DNA of 64,000 nucleotides, taken from positions 124,001-188,000 of the forward strand of contig MU867076.1 in NCBI GenBank assembly GCA_033725935.1, given 5' to 3'. How positions within the stretch are numbered: the first letter of the stretch is position 1; every line of letters starts with the position of its first letter. This document shows, one piece after another, positions 23,288 through 34,329 of this stretch. The DNA comes from Cladorrhinum sp. PSN259 (lineage: Eukaryota; Ascomycota; Sordariomycetes; Sordariales; Podosporaceae). The notes under the pieces were generated by a model. The model was not told the origin of the DNA, ran no database searches, and worked only from the letters and a program-made list of their open reading frames with translations. Both the position numbers and the translations under genes were made by a program.

Positions 23288-25226
23288 TGGGGTGCTACAG
23301 TTCAATTGTACCGACATTGTCGTGGTAGTCTCGGGTTCAGACAAGCCTGTACATTTCTTCTACTGTAGTTTCTGTTGGCTGCTATTTGAGGCAAAAGTGG
23401 CGAAGCATATCTGTGCACTGCGAACAAGAACATGAAATCGATTACCATTCATACCTAGCTAGTCCTAAAGGAAATTCAGCTGCAGCAACACTTATATGAG
23501 GCATAAGCCAAAGAGACCACAGCAAATCAGTTCGCACTCTCCTGTACCGTGTCAGTAGTGCCGATGAAGCCGTACCCGTAGGGCCGGCAACAGTTTGGTA
23601 GGAAGCGTCTGCCCCCTACCGACTCTGTGCGTGCCAGCGCTGTGATGACGGGCTCTCGGGCTGGTGTCTCGCCCACTCGGGCTGGTCGTGACTTTGAGTC
23701 CCTTACACAGGGGCTCACTGTCAACAACAGGTTGTTCTAACAAAGAGCTACTAAGAGTAGATTATAGACAAATGAACTGTATTGCTTGCGTCAGGAACCA
23801 GGCTCCTCATGGTGGGAGGTGCCCAGCACTTCCACTATTCGTAGTGAAGCTATCTACATATGTGTCCCACCTATCTTTGTACCTTGCTCGACGTGCTCAA
23901 TGGTGTTCTCACCTATCGAGTAATTCGAGCGCCCCTTGTGCTCGATGTGCTCGACGGATCTTGGCAGTCTTGGCGTAGAGCATCCTTTGATTGGTTGCTC
24001 GGGGACGTATGGGTCTTCTCATCCCTGGCCCAGTGATTGGATGTAGACCACCCAATGGTTTGTGTGTGTGGGTAATACGCACGGGGCGCAACACAGAATT
24101 TCGGACCTGAATCCGGGATCCCGGATACCAAATCCCCAAGGTACGGATGCTATGCGATGAACCAAGTTACTAAAGAGAGGTCATATGGGCTTGCCTACCT
24201 GAGGGTTTTGGAGGTGTTCCGTCTGATTAGCAGAGCTGATAAGATCCCATCTAAGAATTGGATATTATAGTACGGAGATGGCTCTATGGGACGCTGATAG
24301 CAGTCGAGCTCCACCAGAACTATTAGCCAAGCCAACAAAAATAAGTGTAGAAGTGGGGCTCCGGTTTTTGCTTCGCAAGATGCGCAGGTGGCATTTGAAG
24401 TCGTCAATGAAACATTTTGCGTCGGACGGCCTGCATGGTGTGGCTTTCGTCACGTATAAGAAGCACCACCCCGCATGAAGGCAGCTCAGAAATGCTTCTT
24501 CCCCTTCCGACTCCAGACATGGAGTCACTCACCATCATCGAGATCCCAGGGGCAATGACCCATCCTCGTTGTCTGTGCCTTCCACCTTGAGGGGTCGCTC
24601 CTTCCCATTGCGCGATTCGAAACCGTCAACCTTTCCAGCCGACGGGAGCCAGCCATCTGTGCGCTCTTTCAATAGGCCAATGGTGCCCGCACAAGCCACC
24701 CAAGGCCTCCCTGGTTTCCCGTTCGCCTTCTGTGCACGCCGCTCGGCCTTCTTCTCCTGTTCGGGCCTCTTCGGTGCGCAGACTCCCGTCACAGACTTCT
24801 CCGCGCATCTGGAGGGGTGGAGCGTTCTGTTATTGGCTCGTCTTGGCTTCCCAGTATATGTACACTAGGCAGAGTCGGGTGCACGGACTCGTCGCCCGGA
24901 CTCCCGTCGTCGCTCCCGTCCCGTCGATCAGTGCCCACGGCCGCTGCAGAGAGCCAAGAAGAGCAATCGGCGGTACTCCTCCGCTCCCCCTCCAACCTCA
25001 ACAGGCCTGGTTTACCCCACATCCCATCACCACGTTACCCGCGTTCCCGGGATTTATGTAACCGTCGTGCGACGGTCACTCACCTTTCAGTGTGGTATCC
25101 CCGCACTTAGAGAGTGTATACCCGATAGTTATTATGCGCGGCGCCGCCGCCTCGCTTCACCTCACCTCGCCCCGCATTCATGTTTGCAATATCGTTCCGG
25201 CCCAGAGAACCGGATACTGACACAGC
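23288..25226. other. Intergenic, no supported gene
   Basis: About 1.9 kb. Several open frames exist on both strands without domains or splice logic. The stretch 24800-25200 is GC-rich and is probably the promoter/leader of the membrane-protein gene. Confidence 0.5.
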
Positions 25227-26309
25227 ATGGTCGGGTACAGCGGCGGTGACCAGTCGACCGAGATCAACCTCGCCGTCTGGCTCCTGATCAGCGTCTCGAC
25301 TGTTATCCTCGCCGCCCGCCTGTATTGCCGATACAAATTTACGAGGCTATGGTGGGACGACATCGTGCTTACAATCTCCTGGATCCTCCTGCTGGTCGCC
25401 GGCGCCCTTGTTAGCTGCACCATCGCTGTGGCCCACGACGAGTCCGACGGTGCACGCCGTGCCTTCTTCCGCTTCCAAAACACGTCGACATGGCTGGCCG
25501 CCGTGGCCACAACCTGGACAAAGGTTGCCTTTGCCATCACCCTGCTCAATGTTGTTCGAGAGCGCATCTACAAATACATCCTCTACTTCCTCATCGTCGT
25601 GGCCAACCTCATCCTGATCCCGGGCGCCCTTTCTATCTGGATCCCGGCGTGCGACGATCCTCGCGCCGTTTTACGGCCGGCACATTCCGTGTGCTTTGAG
25701 CTCCCAGTTTTGCGCTATCTCGGCGGCAGCTTTATGGGTGTGTACCGCCTGGCCCCTGGTATGACCCCCGACTAACAAGAAAGCTAGGTTCCGGAGGCGT
25801 CATCGATGTCCTGCTCGCTTTCCTCCCGTGGCTGGTCCTTAGAAAGCTTCAGCTCGTAAGACGAGAAAAGATTGGTCTCAGCGTGGCCATGTCGCTCGGT
25901 GCTCTTACAGGAATCATCGTCATCATGCGCACCTTCTTCCAATTCGTCCAAGGAGATTACAACTACAGTATAGTGGCCTCTTGCGCTTCCTTCACTTGAC
26001 CAATGCTAACTTATGCCTGCAGATTACATGGTGTTTATGCTCCTCTTTAATTTCCTCGAGCCCGCCATGACGATTATTGCCCAGACGATCCCCATCTTCC
26101 GCGTGTTCTTCGCTCGCGTTAAACGGTCCACGCAACCATCTCGTAGCAAGACGTCCGGTGTTCACATGTATCACGGACCAAATGCGTCGCATGTAGAATT
26201 AGCATTGGCACATAAGAACTCCCACGGGAGTCCCAGCTGGGAAGATGCAAGTGGGAAATGGCCCAGGGAGTCGAGTCAGAGGCTGTTTATCAAACGACAA
26301 GGTCTATGA
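25227..26309 (+). CDS. Rhodopsin-fold (Rhodopsin_fungal) integral membrane protein
   Basis: Predicted 325-aa seven-helix membrane protein from exons 25227-25737, 25788-25967 and 26023-26309, both introns with CTAAC branch points. It has the pattern of the fungal domain long annotated as PTH11-like or rhodopsin domain-containing: ARLYCRYKFTRLWWDDI after TM1, a TTWTKVAFAITLLNV helix, GGVIDVLLAFLPWLVLRKLQL, and a final LEPAMTIIAQTIPIFRV helix followed by a hydrophilic tail. Members are presumed GPCR-like sensors; ligands are mostly unknown. There is no CFEM domain at the N-terminus. It sits alone within the accessory island. Confidence 0.85.
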
Positions 26310-27302
26310 CGGGAAGTGTTAGGATCTAAAACGATAATATATTCCAGTGTTGGTTCATAAGCTTCAGTCCTCTTCGCTGTCGCATGTCGACCATACCCTT
26401 CCATCCCGTACCACCCACTCGACGTTAAACAACACTCGGGTTAACTTGTCGCCCTCTCCGACTCCCTTTATTTATGTAGAACAGACGTAACGACACAATG
26501 CTTTCTTTTGCGGCTATCCCGATACCACAAATCGATTTTGACGTACCATGATAATTCGGAGAACCTCTGACATAGATGTATAACCGTAATACTCGAGACC
26601 AGTGCCTTTTCTCCCCTGGATAATATTTTTCCACTTCCGGAGGGTACAGCCCTCACTCTAATCGGGAACTATAGGACCACCCTCGGGCCCCAGCGCTTCC
26701 ACTGTTCTACCGAGTTTGAATCTTTCGTACACAACCGCTCGACGCTTCTGTCTTGGAGTTGCGGCTACTGGCCTGGGGGTTCTTGATCCAACCCTCGCCT
26801 TCCAAAGTTGAGAAGCAAACAAATTCTGGAGCCTCTCTTCCGGTTATCTTGGTGTTGTACGGGGTGTTGTACGTGGTGTTCCTCACGATGCTGTCCAATC
26901 TGTACTGGCACAAGACCGCCACGATAGCCGGGGGCCACAACAACATGTCAACATATAGCATCACCGGTCAACCTAACCTTACTTACGCTCCAGACCTTCA
27001 CCGTCGGGTCCCGCCAAAGTCCATGTTGAAACATGCGCAAACATCAGGGTACTGTGCCCATCGAGATCAACCAAATTATGACTGCATGTTATGAACAGGC
27101 GAATCTATCCCCTCTGACAGATGAGGTAGCTCTTCAATTGTTCCTCGTCAAGTCTGCTACATCCAAAGTCTCCATATTTCAACCCTTTCGTCACCCGTCA
27201 GGATATCAGTGAAGCCCGGGCCCTGGCAATGATACTCTTATAGCTAGGCAATCCTTTATTTAAAGTCCCTCATCATCCTCCAAGAAACGTGCCCGCGGGA
27301 GA
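26310..27302. other. Intergenic with dispersed repeat
   Basis: About 1 kb with no supported gene. It contains the second copy of the dispersed repeat and a GGTGTTGTAC duplication at about 26851-26875. Confidence 0.5.
26768..26848 (+). repeat. Dispersed repeat copy B
   Basis: Matches 20441-20515 over about 75 bp, with the same TCCAAAGTTGAGAAGCAAAC core and CTCTTCCGGTTAT end but a diverged spacer. Confidence 0.55.
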
Positions 27303-29044
27303 TCAAAGGTTCCACGAAACCTTCGTATTCTCAATGCCGCTGATCGACTTCACGTTACCATCAACCTCATATACAATGGCAGCGGTCTTGGTAACTCCTT
27401 GCCAACCATCGGTGCCGAAGAGGTCGTTATTGATCCAGATCGGCTCATTCTTATTCAGAGCGTCATATAACTTGTCGTAGACGCCCCGGTCGACAATCTG
27501 CGTCATGCCGTAAATGACGGCCCAGATCCTAAACCTGGGAGAAGAGCGGTCGGACCCGTGTGCTGCGGCGTAGGTAACCCATTGAGGCTGCTCGCTTAGG
27601 TCACGACAGGTGAGAGTCCATTTATTCCCCTGGCTTGTGTCACCAACGAAGACACGTTTCTCGTCACTTTTGCCAATTGTGTACACAAGGCTGAGGGACT
27701 TCTTTCTGACGGGCAGCGAGTCAATGCCGGCAATCTTGGTAGAGTCGATGAATAAGCTGTCGCGCCGGGGGAAGCACACTCTTGCCATCGCCGTCACGTC
27801 TTGGCCTGAGTAGTGGGCTGCCAGCACTTGGGGTCGCCTGCACCGATCGGTGAGCTCCATGTCGCCGAGACTCTCGCCGACGAGGGTTAGTTTGGCGAGC
27901 TCGCGGGCGGCTTGGAGGATCTGAAGAGACATTGATCATTAGTGAGATGGCTGCCAGTGGAGGCTGATGAAGCCAGGCGTACCAGATTCAAGGCCTTGAC
28001 CATGCCGTTCACACCCGACACCACCATATGTTTGCTGCCTTGTTGCTCATGCATAATGCGGCCCTCGAGGTACTCTAGTTTCTTGGTCACGACCTCGCAC
28101 CGCTGTATTATTAGGCTCATGCCACCTATTGCAATCACCGTCTTAGTATGTGTGTCTGTGCAATCATGCAGAACTGGGCTTTCGGCTTACCCATCATGTC
28201 TGTAAGAGAGGCCTGAGCGCCTTCAGCGTCATTTGCTCCATTGTTGATCGAGTGCCAAAGGCCCTGGATAAGGTCTGCCGACTCAAGCAGCTGGCGGCCA
28301 TTGTCCAACGCGTGATTGTACATATTTGTAAGCTCCTCGAGCTTTCGCCTCTCGTCCAATAAAGCCCACGAGGCTATAGCCCACGGAATTGGCTGAAGAA
28401 GCTTACCGTAAACTGGTGAAGCAATTTCGTAAGCTCCAATGGCCACATTGTCACAAATAAGAAGAGGAATTCTACTGACCATTCTGCGCGCACTCGGCTA
28501 TCCATTCCTGACTCACTACACTACTCTCTTGTTTTGAAATTCCCCAGAGCACATCGTTTAGCTCCGCCAGCTGCTCAGCGTAAGCATTGTCGACCGCGGA
28601 GTCTGATAGGGTGGCCTCGAGGACTCCCACCAGACCCTTTAGGCGGGTTTCATCGTTCTCCGTGCTCCTCTTGAACTACAAACAAACTCGGGGATTAGCC
28701 AGGAGTCGGATTTGTGGAATGGTGGCACGAGGCCCGCGAGAAATATGAGAGAAATATAGGTACCTCATCTGTGGCTTGGAGAATCTTTGCCCACTTTTCA
28801 CCGACTTTTTTGGTATTGTCCTTCATCCCGCTTAATATTGTCTTTGCTTTGTCGCGGGCTTGTTTGCACTCTGTACTGCCCGGTAGTTTGTTGCCATCAC
28901 AGATGATTTCCATGTGCTTCTTCAACTCCTCAACGTCACCGGAAGGGGTGCCTGTCGCCGCCGCGGTTAGCAAACTCGAGCGACGAGACGAGCATACCCA
29001 AGGAAAGGTCTACCGACAGGGCTCAACCATGGCATTGACGCCAT
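27303..29044 (-). CDS. Uncharacterised helical protein with beta-rich C-terminus
   Basis: I do not recognise this protein. Predicted exons are 29044-29014, 28951-28764, 28675-28480, 28412-28191, 28125-27983 and 27920-27303 (about 465 aa). Exons 2-6 join in consistent phase; exon 1 is the weakest call, and an alternative start at 29096 would need a 39-bp intron. Residues about 10-290 are almost all amphipathic helix rich in Lys/Glu, with one hydrophobic stretch near LLQPIPWAIASWALL. The last about 170 residues look beta-rich, ending WINNDLFGTDGWQG and SISGIENTKVSW. The layout recalls alpha-helical pore-forming or membrane-perturbing proteins, but this is shape only. It is divergent from the large gene at 30069. 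Confidence 0.6.
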
Positions 29045-30068
29045 GGGCCTGAAAGGAGGCGCAGTGTTGGCTAATCGTGGACGATTCAACGACCATCAAC
29101 TTGAATGCGACGAGTTACTAGTCAGCTCATTTTCAAAAGGCAGTTCAATCGAGGTGACAAACATCGTATTCTTGGCCTTGGAGGTGCGAGACGCGGAAGC
29201 TGTCGAAGGGGTATTTGTCCCAAAAACCCTCGGGCGTAGTCGGGAAAAGGGAATTGGAGTGGATATAAAGCCGAAGCTTTGTGAACTCTGCACTGTTGAG
29301 GGTGAAGACATCGGCCGGGTTCGGACTGTCGCCAACTTTCCCCTCATACTTTATTGTGGAGTTGGCTTGCTTCTCAGAGGCATGCATGATGCAAAGATTC
29401 CAGTTGGATACCACGGGCAAGAGAAGTGAGGTGTAGGTAGGGCTGGAGATGGACTGCTCAAGGTTCAATGGCGAGCGATCATGCCCATCAAGCGGAGCTT
29501 GGGGGCCAGGGTTTATACATGTCGACGATGGACTTTCTAGACTGTCTAGACATGCAGTCTCATACTTGGTGACCTTCATCAGGGCGCTCCGTACACGGCG
29601 GTGCATGTACCCCAACAATGATATAGAACAAGTCGGGCTCGGTGGGGCCGACGGCTGACGTTCAACCCCTAAAACTACACTAGTTGCATTGCTGCAGTTA
29701 ACCCTGCGCTGTTAGCTGTGTTTTGGCGAATGGCATTCCTGCACGGGTTCGCCGCCGACTCACTAAATCTGTATGCGGCCCAAGTCTGGAAGCGCGAAAA
29801 GCGCCTGCCTTGGCCGAGAGGTCTAGACACTGGCTGTGGCTAGCTGATGCGCTGATCTGCGCAAGCTGCCAAGAAGGGCTGGGCCTGCTAGAAAACAGGT
29901 TTCGATGTGAAAATGGCATTGCATATTTACATGTACATACATAGTACCTTAAGTAGTGTTGTCCGTCGGTGGGTGCTATAAGTCGGCTACCAGCAGCGCG
30001 TCAAGAATTGTCTCGGCCTTCAAGTTCAACACCTCTCTCCTCTTTCAGTACGTTACAAGCTCATCAAA
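29045..30068. other. Divergent promoter region
   Basis: About 1 kb separates two helical-protein genes on opposite strands. It contains a minus open frame at 29145-29387 (listed) with a TATAAA-type motif upstream near 29513, and CTATAAG near 29978 about 90 bp ahead of the plus gene. Confidence 0.45.
29145..29387 (-). CDS. Small hypothetical ORF
   Basis: An 80-codon frame starting at an in-frame ATG; the open frame continues upstream to 29618 without stop. It reads like coding sequence (KYEGKVGDSPNPADVFTLNS, then TPEGFWDKYPFDSFRV) but matches no family I know. TATAAA lies near 29513 on the same strand. It could be a separate small gene or a lost 5' part of its downstream neighbour; splicing to that neighbour did not give a clean frame. 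Confidence 0.35.
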   Translation of the reverse strand: MHASEKQANSTIKYEGKVGDSPNPADVFTLNSAEFTKLRLYIHSNSLFPTTPEGFWDKYPFDSFRVSHLQGQEYDVCHLD

Positions 30069-32680
30069 ATGGACTTCAAGATTGCCTCGGACCGCATGGT
30101 TGATGGCTTCACTCTCCAAGAGAAAAGATTGGCCAAGCAATACGGCGAGGCGTCCCATCTTGATCCGGAATCCCGCACGGCACGTCACGTCACGTTCCTG
30201 CGTTCATGCTGCTTTGAGATCCCCGACTGACAGACGGCCAGGCTTATATCCGTTCCCCGGTCCAGCGGCTTGATGAGGCTTTCAGCCAGGCCACCAAGCT
30301 CGTCACGGATTCTGGGTTGAATGCTCTACTCCGTCGGCTTGTCGTGTATTGCGACACGCTCGAGATTCCCGAGAACGTCCTCATCGCCCACCCAGACCGC
30401 ACTCACGACCTCGACCTCCGAATCTTTGCCCGCAAGGTACACTGCCTTGGCGATCCCAAGAATGCCCTCCGAATGACTCTTTCCTCAGAGTCGGTGCTCG
30501 ATATCTTTACATATTCGCTCCCTCAGTACTTTGCCGTCAATTTCGTTGCGGCCGATGGCAAGACCCTGTCCAAACCCCTTGCCATTCACAAGGGCAACTG
30601 GGGAATCGTTGCTGCCTGGGAAAACGACGACTTTTACACGGAGCAATACGAGTCGCCGAAGCTCGACATGTCGACAGCCGACTACCTCGACCGGCTCAAT
30701 CCAGACGGGACCGTCAAAACCGGGCCGTATATCAACGACAACCTTCCGCGTCTTGTTTACTTTGAATTTCTTGTCGCCGCATCGGCTCTGCATACTGACC
30801 GTCAGCTCGCTCTCGAGATCCTCAACTGGGTGTGCAACCTCACCGCGTCGCCGGCCACGGTGGCCCTCAACGCCGAGGCGTGCTCGTTGCGCAGTAGCCT
30901 TGTTCTTTCCCAGAGCCACAAAGTCTTCCATGTGCCGTCGGTCAACATCCATGCGGGCAAGCAAGTGCTGAAGTCGCGGCTCATCGCCGCAAAGGCCTTT
31001 GAGGATGCCTTCCAACGCTTCGCCGAGCAGGACGGTATCACGGGCAACTTTGCCGGCCTGACAGCCAACATGCTCGCACACAGCCAAGATGCCATTGCCG
31101 ATTATAAATTTCTCGAGAAGGTGGCCCAAGAGAGGTATGATACCGCCTCGCGGGCCAACGAAGAGGCGCGGAAGCTGTTCCAGAAAAACCATGAATCCCT
31201 CAAACCCCGCCAGGAAGCTTTCAAGGTGGGCCTTGAGAGTTGGTGCCGTCGGAGGGAGCTTTGGCGTGACCTGGAAATCCTCATGTGTGTTCTTTTCGTC
31301 ATTGGTGCTTTCGCCGCGATGCCACTGGAAGGAGCTCTGCTTGCAGTTCCTGGTGCTATTGATCAAGCTATTGATAAAGGCGAAAAAGCTTTTAATTCTG
31401 GTCCCAATGACTTGCAGGCAGCTATGAAGGTGTGGGGCGTGGTCAAAAAGATCTGGGCTGTGTACGACAAGATCAAGATTGCCGTCGAGGCGGTGGAGAG
31501 CTCTATCGCGACTGGCAAGAAAATAATTGAAGTGGTCCAGGGACCCGGCTGGGATCCTAGCGATGAAGCTAAAGCCTTAGAGGCGGTGCAGCACGCAGAT
31601 ATGGATGCGGATGTCTTGAACACTACTGCTCAGTGGGAAATTTTCCGCGCCAATGTTGACGACATGGAGAATGGAATCAAGGCAGTCGATTGCGAAGGGA
31701 AGAGCGCCTACTTTCTTGCACTGCGCACCTCTAATATCTACGGTCAGACCTACCTGCAGACGCAGCAAAATTTGTGGAAGCGCGGCAATGAGCTTGCTGC
31801 CGTGCTTCTCAAGCTCGGGCGGCATCAGCGCGACGGGGCCCGCATCGCAAACTCCATGACAGCCACATCGCAGCAGGTTGCCGTCCTCGATATTCTACAG
31901 CGTGCCATGTTCGATCGGCTCATGACGATTCGCTCCTTCATCTTTCTCGATTTCCAGACGTATTCCGACGCCTACATGTTCCACGCCCTAACACCCTACT
32001 CACCCATAACTGTCTCGCCTGTCCAGCCGGTTGTTGACTTTCTCGACGCTGCCGCCAAGCTCCAGGGCAGTGTCGCTGCGTTTGACTCGAGCGTGCAGAT
32101 CCAGCGCCGCCGATTTACTGTTCGCACTCTCGGCGACGCCACAGATGCGGCAGATTTGCAAAGGCGCATAAAGGCCGGGGAGCCAGTCACGGTCTCGCTG
32201 CACCCGGATCAAGCCATTTTTCAGGGCTTCAGTCGCATCCGTCTTGCTCGTGCTCGGTAAGGGGTCCTTCCTCCTTGAAAGTCACTATACTGACCCAACG
32301 TTCGCAGATGCTACCTCGATGGCGCAAAGACGCTCCGCCCAGTGACCGAGGCAGAAACTCTGAGATTGTTTCTCAAAACCCTGGGCCGCTTCTCTGACAT
32401 TGACTTGCCGGGTACCGGGAACCGGGACGTCGCAACGACATACACGGCGTCCGACTTTGTGGGTGACGCTCGTACCGTGTTGTTTGAGTATGACCCCATA
32501 GACCAGACGGTCGTGTGTGACGGCGAATACAGTCGACAAGGCTGCACTCCCCAAACGCCGCTGACCGAGTGGGAGGTTTCCATAGCACCGGGTGGACTCG
32601 GGGCGGAGGATCTCGATCTCGCTCGGCTGACTGGGCTGAAGATGGAGTTTTGGTGCGATGTCACGCTGCGTGATTCTTGA
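30069..32680 (+). CDS. Uncharacterised 835-aa protein, helical core with hydrophobic hairpin
   Basis: I do not recognise a named family. Predicted exons are 30069-30188, 30242-32256 and 32308-32680. Residues about 65-280 look mixed alpha/beta (FAVNFVAADGKTLSKP, NWGIVAAWENDDFYTEQ). Residues about 290-610 are long amphipathic helices interrupted at about 385-412 by a strongly hydrophobic segment (ILMCVLFVIGAFAAMPLEGA). The last about 190 residues form a beta-rich domain (FSRIRLARARCYLDGAK, LTEWEVSIAPGGLG, LTGLKMEFWCDVTL). Helix-hydrophobic hairpin-helix plus a beta C-terminal domain is typical of several alpha-pore-forming proteins; this is a structural guess. It has no signal peptide. It is divergent from the 465-aa helical gene, and the two may act together. 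Confidence 0.65.
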
Positions 32681-33291
32681 GGACATCACAGGACCCCAGC
32701 TGAACGGTTCCTGCAGCTCTGTTTGCAACAGATGCCTAGGCACCCTTAGGATCATAACGTAGAGGATAGGGAAGAGGTTAATTCAGGTTCCGCCTCTCCG
32801 TGTATACCTAGCCTGACCATGGTCTAGGCCTTGTTGGGTGAAAGGTAGGATTCCGAATCCAAAAGTCAGTTTGCATTGTGTGGATTGCGGCACTTTAGAA
32901 AGTCCAGAGGTGAGACCACGCAGGTAGAGGTTGTCACAGAAGCCACGTTGATCATGCATGCATGTCTATCCGTTATTACGGTCAAGCGGTCAATTTGGAC
33001 ATTTATTTGATATGTTTGTTATTCCGCTATCTATGTAATACGTTGCGCACCGGAATGCAAGGGTGTTTGGGCACGGGGATAGGGGTACGGTAGATACTTC
33101 ATCACGTCGTCTTGTCCGCCTCCAGGTCAACCTGTGGACGAAAATAAAGAAAACTCAAATTGCCAAGATACTCAAGATACTGCAACTCCCCAGAAAGAAC
33201 GTGTTTGCCCACATCAACTCCCTACGCAAGAGAAACCCTCACTACAATGTGACCCCATCTAGTGTGACTTGGCCGTCTGTTCTACTGCCAC
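32681..33291. other. Intergenic
   Basis: Convergent 3' flanks of the large gene and the three-repeat gene. No gene, repeat or RNA recognised. Confidence 0.5.
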
Positions 33292-34329
33292 TTACGAGTC
33301 CTCGGACTGCCCACCGAGGCCGGTGTAGTTGATCTTGATGTGGTAAGTGTCCGTTGCCGATTGGCAAGTGACCGTGCGGCTCTGAAGATGCTCCGACGGC
33401 AGGACGACATGCAGCTTGATCGAGGTCTCGATGTGATGCTCTGGCGCCTCGGGAATCCCGCCTGGGAAACCGCGGAGGGAGAATTTAAAGCCCCCATAAA
33501 GGGCATCACGCTCGAGGTGGGGATGTAGGATCCAACCAGGGACCTCGCCTGCGGCGAAGACGGTGAGGGTCTTGGTCTTGGTAACGTATACGGCCTTGAA
33601 GCCCGACTCTGGGAGGGGAACGAGGATAGACCCAGGGGTCGGCTCCTTCCGCCTCGTCGCCGCGTTGGAATCCTTGTCATCGCCGTAGCGAGAGACGGGA
33701 ACCTCAAATCTGCCATCCTTGGTCTCGCAAGTGGCAACCTTCCACTTGAAGTCATCATCCTCAATGGCAATGGAAGCCTCGAGGTGCTGAGTCGGTTGAT
33801 GCCCCAAGCCACCTGAGTAGCCGCGGAGCTCAAACTTTAACCCCCCGACCCAGTCCAGGTCGCGAGAGAGTTGCGGGCCGAGGACCCAGCCGGCCACATC
33901 ACCGTTGGCGAAAAGAGAGAGTGTCTTGGTCGTGACGTTGTAGCTGGCGTCGAAGCTGCGTTTTGAGAGGGGGACGAGGTTGCTCCCGGCTGGCGGGTAC
34001 TTCACCGCCTCGTCATACGTCGTGACGGGGATATCAAAGCTGCCATCGGCGGACTCGCAGGTCACCGAATCTTTATGAATGGGGGCATGCGGCAAGTTGA
34101 TGTTCACCTCGATCACGGCATGGAGCGACTGCGCCGGCTTGGGAGGGGAGCCGCCGGGTGCGCCGAGGAGCGAGAACTTCAAGCCTCCGACAAAGTAATG
34201 CTCTCGTTCGAGATGAGGCCGTATGATCCAGCCAGGGATGTTGCCGCTGGCGAAGACCTTTAGGGTCTCGCTCTTGGAGTAATAGATGGCGGTGAAGCCC
34301 GACTCGGAAAGAGGAACGAGGATGGACAT
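33292..34329 (-). CDS. Protein of three tandem ~115-residue repeats
   Basis: Intronless 345-aa protein of unknown family made almost entirely of three homologous repeats, about residues 2-114, 115-232 and 233-345. Each opens with (I/L)LVPL..SF.A.Y, then TKTL..FA.G.VPGW(I/V)L.P.L.R, a GG(L/F)KF.LRG core with a following GG, and closes with a VTC(E/Q)S.DG.F.I strand. The pattern suggests three small beta-domains, as in multi-domain lectins, but I cannot name the fold. No signal peptide or TM segment, so probably cytosolic. The start at 34329 gives repeat 1 immediately. It is convergent with the large helical gene and follows a 59-bp tandem array. Confidence 0.75.
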   Translation of the reverse strand: MSILVPLSESGFTAIYYSKSETLKVFASGNIPGWIIRPHLEREHYFVGGLKFSLLGAPGGSPPKPAQSLHAVIEVNINLPHAPIHKDSVTCESADGSFDIPVTTYDEAVKYPPAGSNLVPLSKRSFDASYNVTTKTLSLFANGDVAGWVLGPQLSRDLDWVGGLKFELRGYSGGLGHQPTQHLEASIAIEDDDFKWKVATCETKDGRFEVPVSRYGDDKDSNAATRRKEPTPGSILVPLPESGFKAVYVTKTKTLTVFAAGEVPGWILHPHLERDALYGGFKFSLRGFPGGIPEAPEHHIETSIKLHVVLPSEHLQSRTVTCQSATDTYHIKINYTGLGGQSEDS

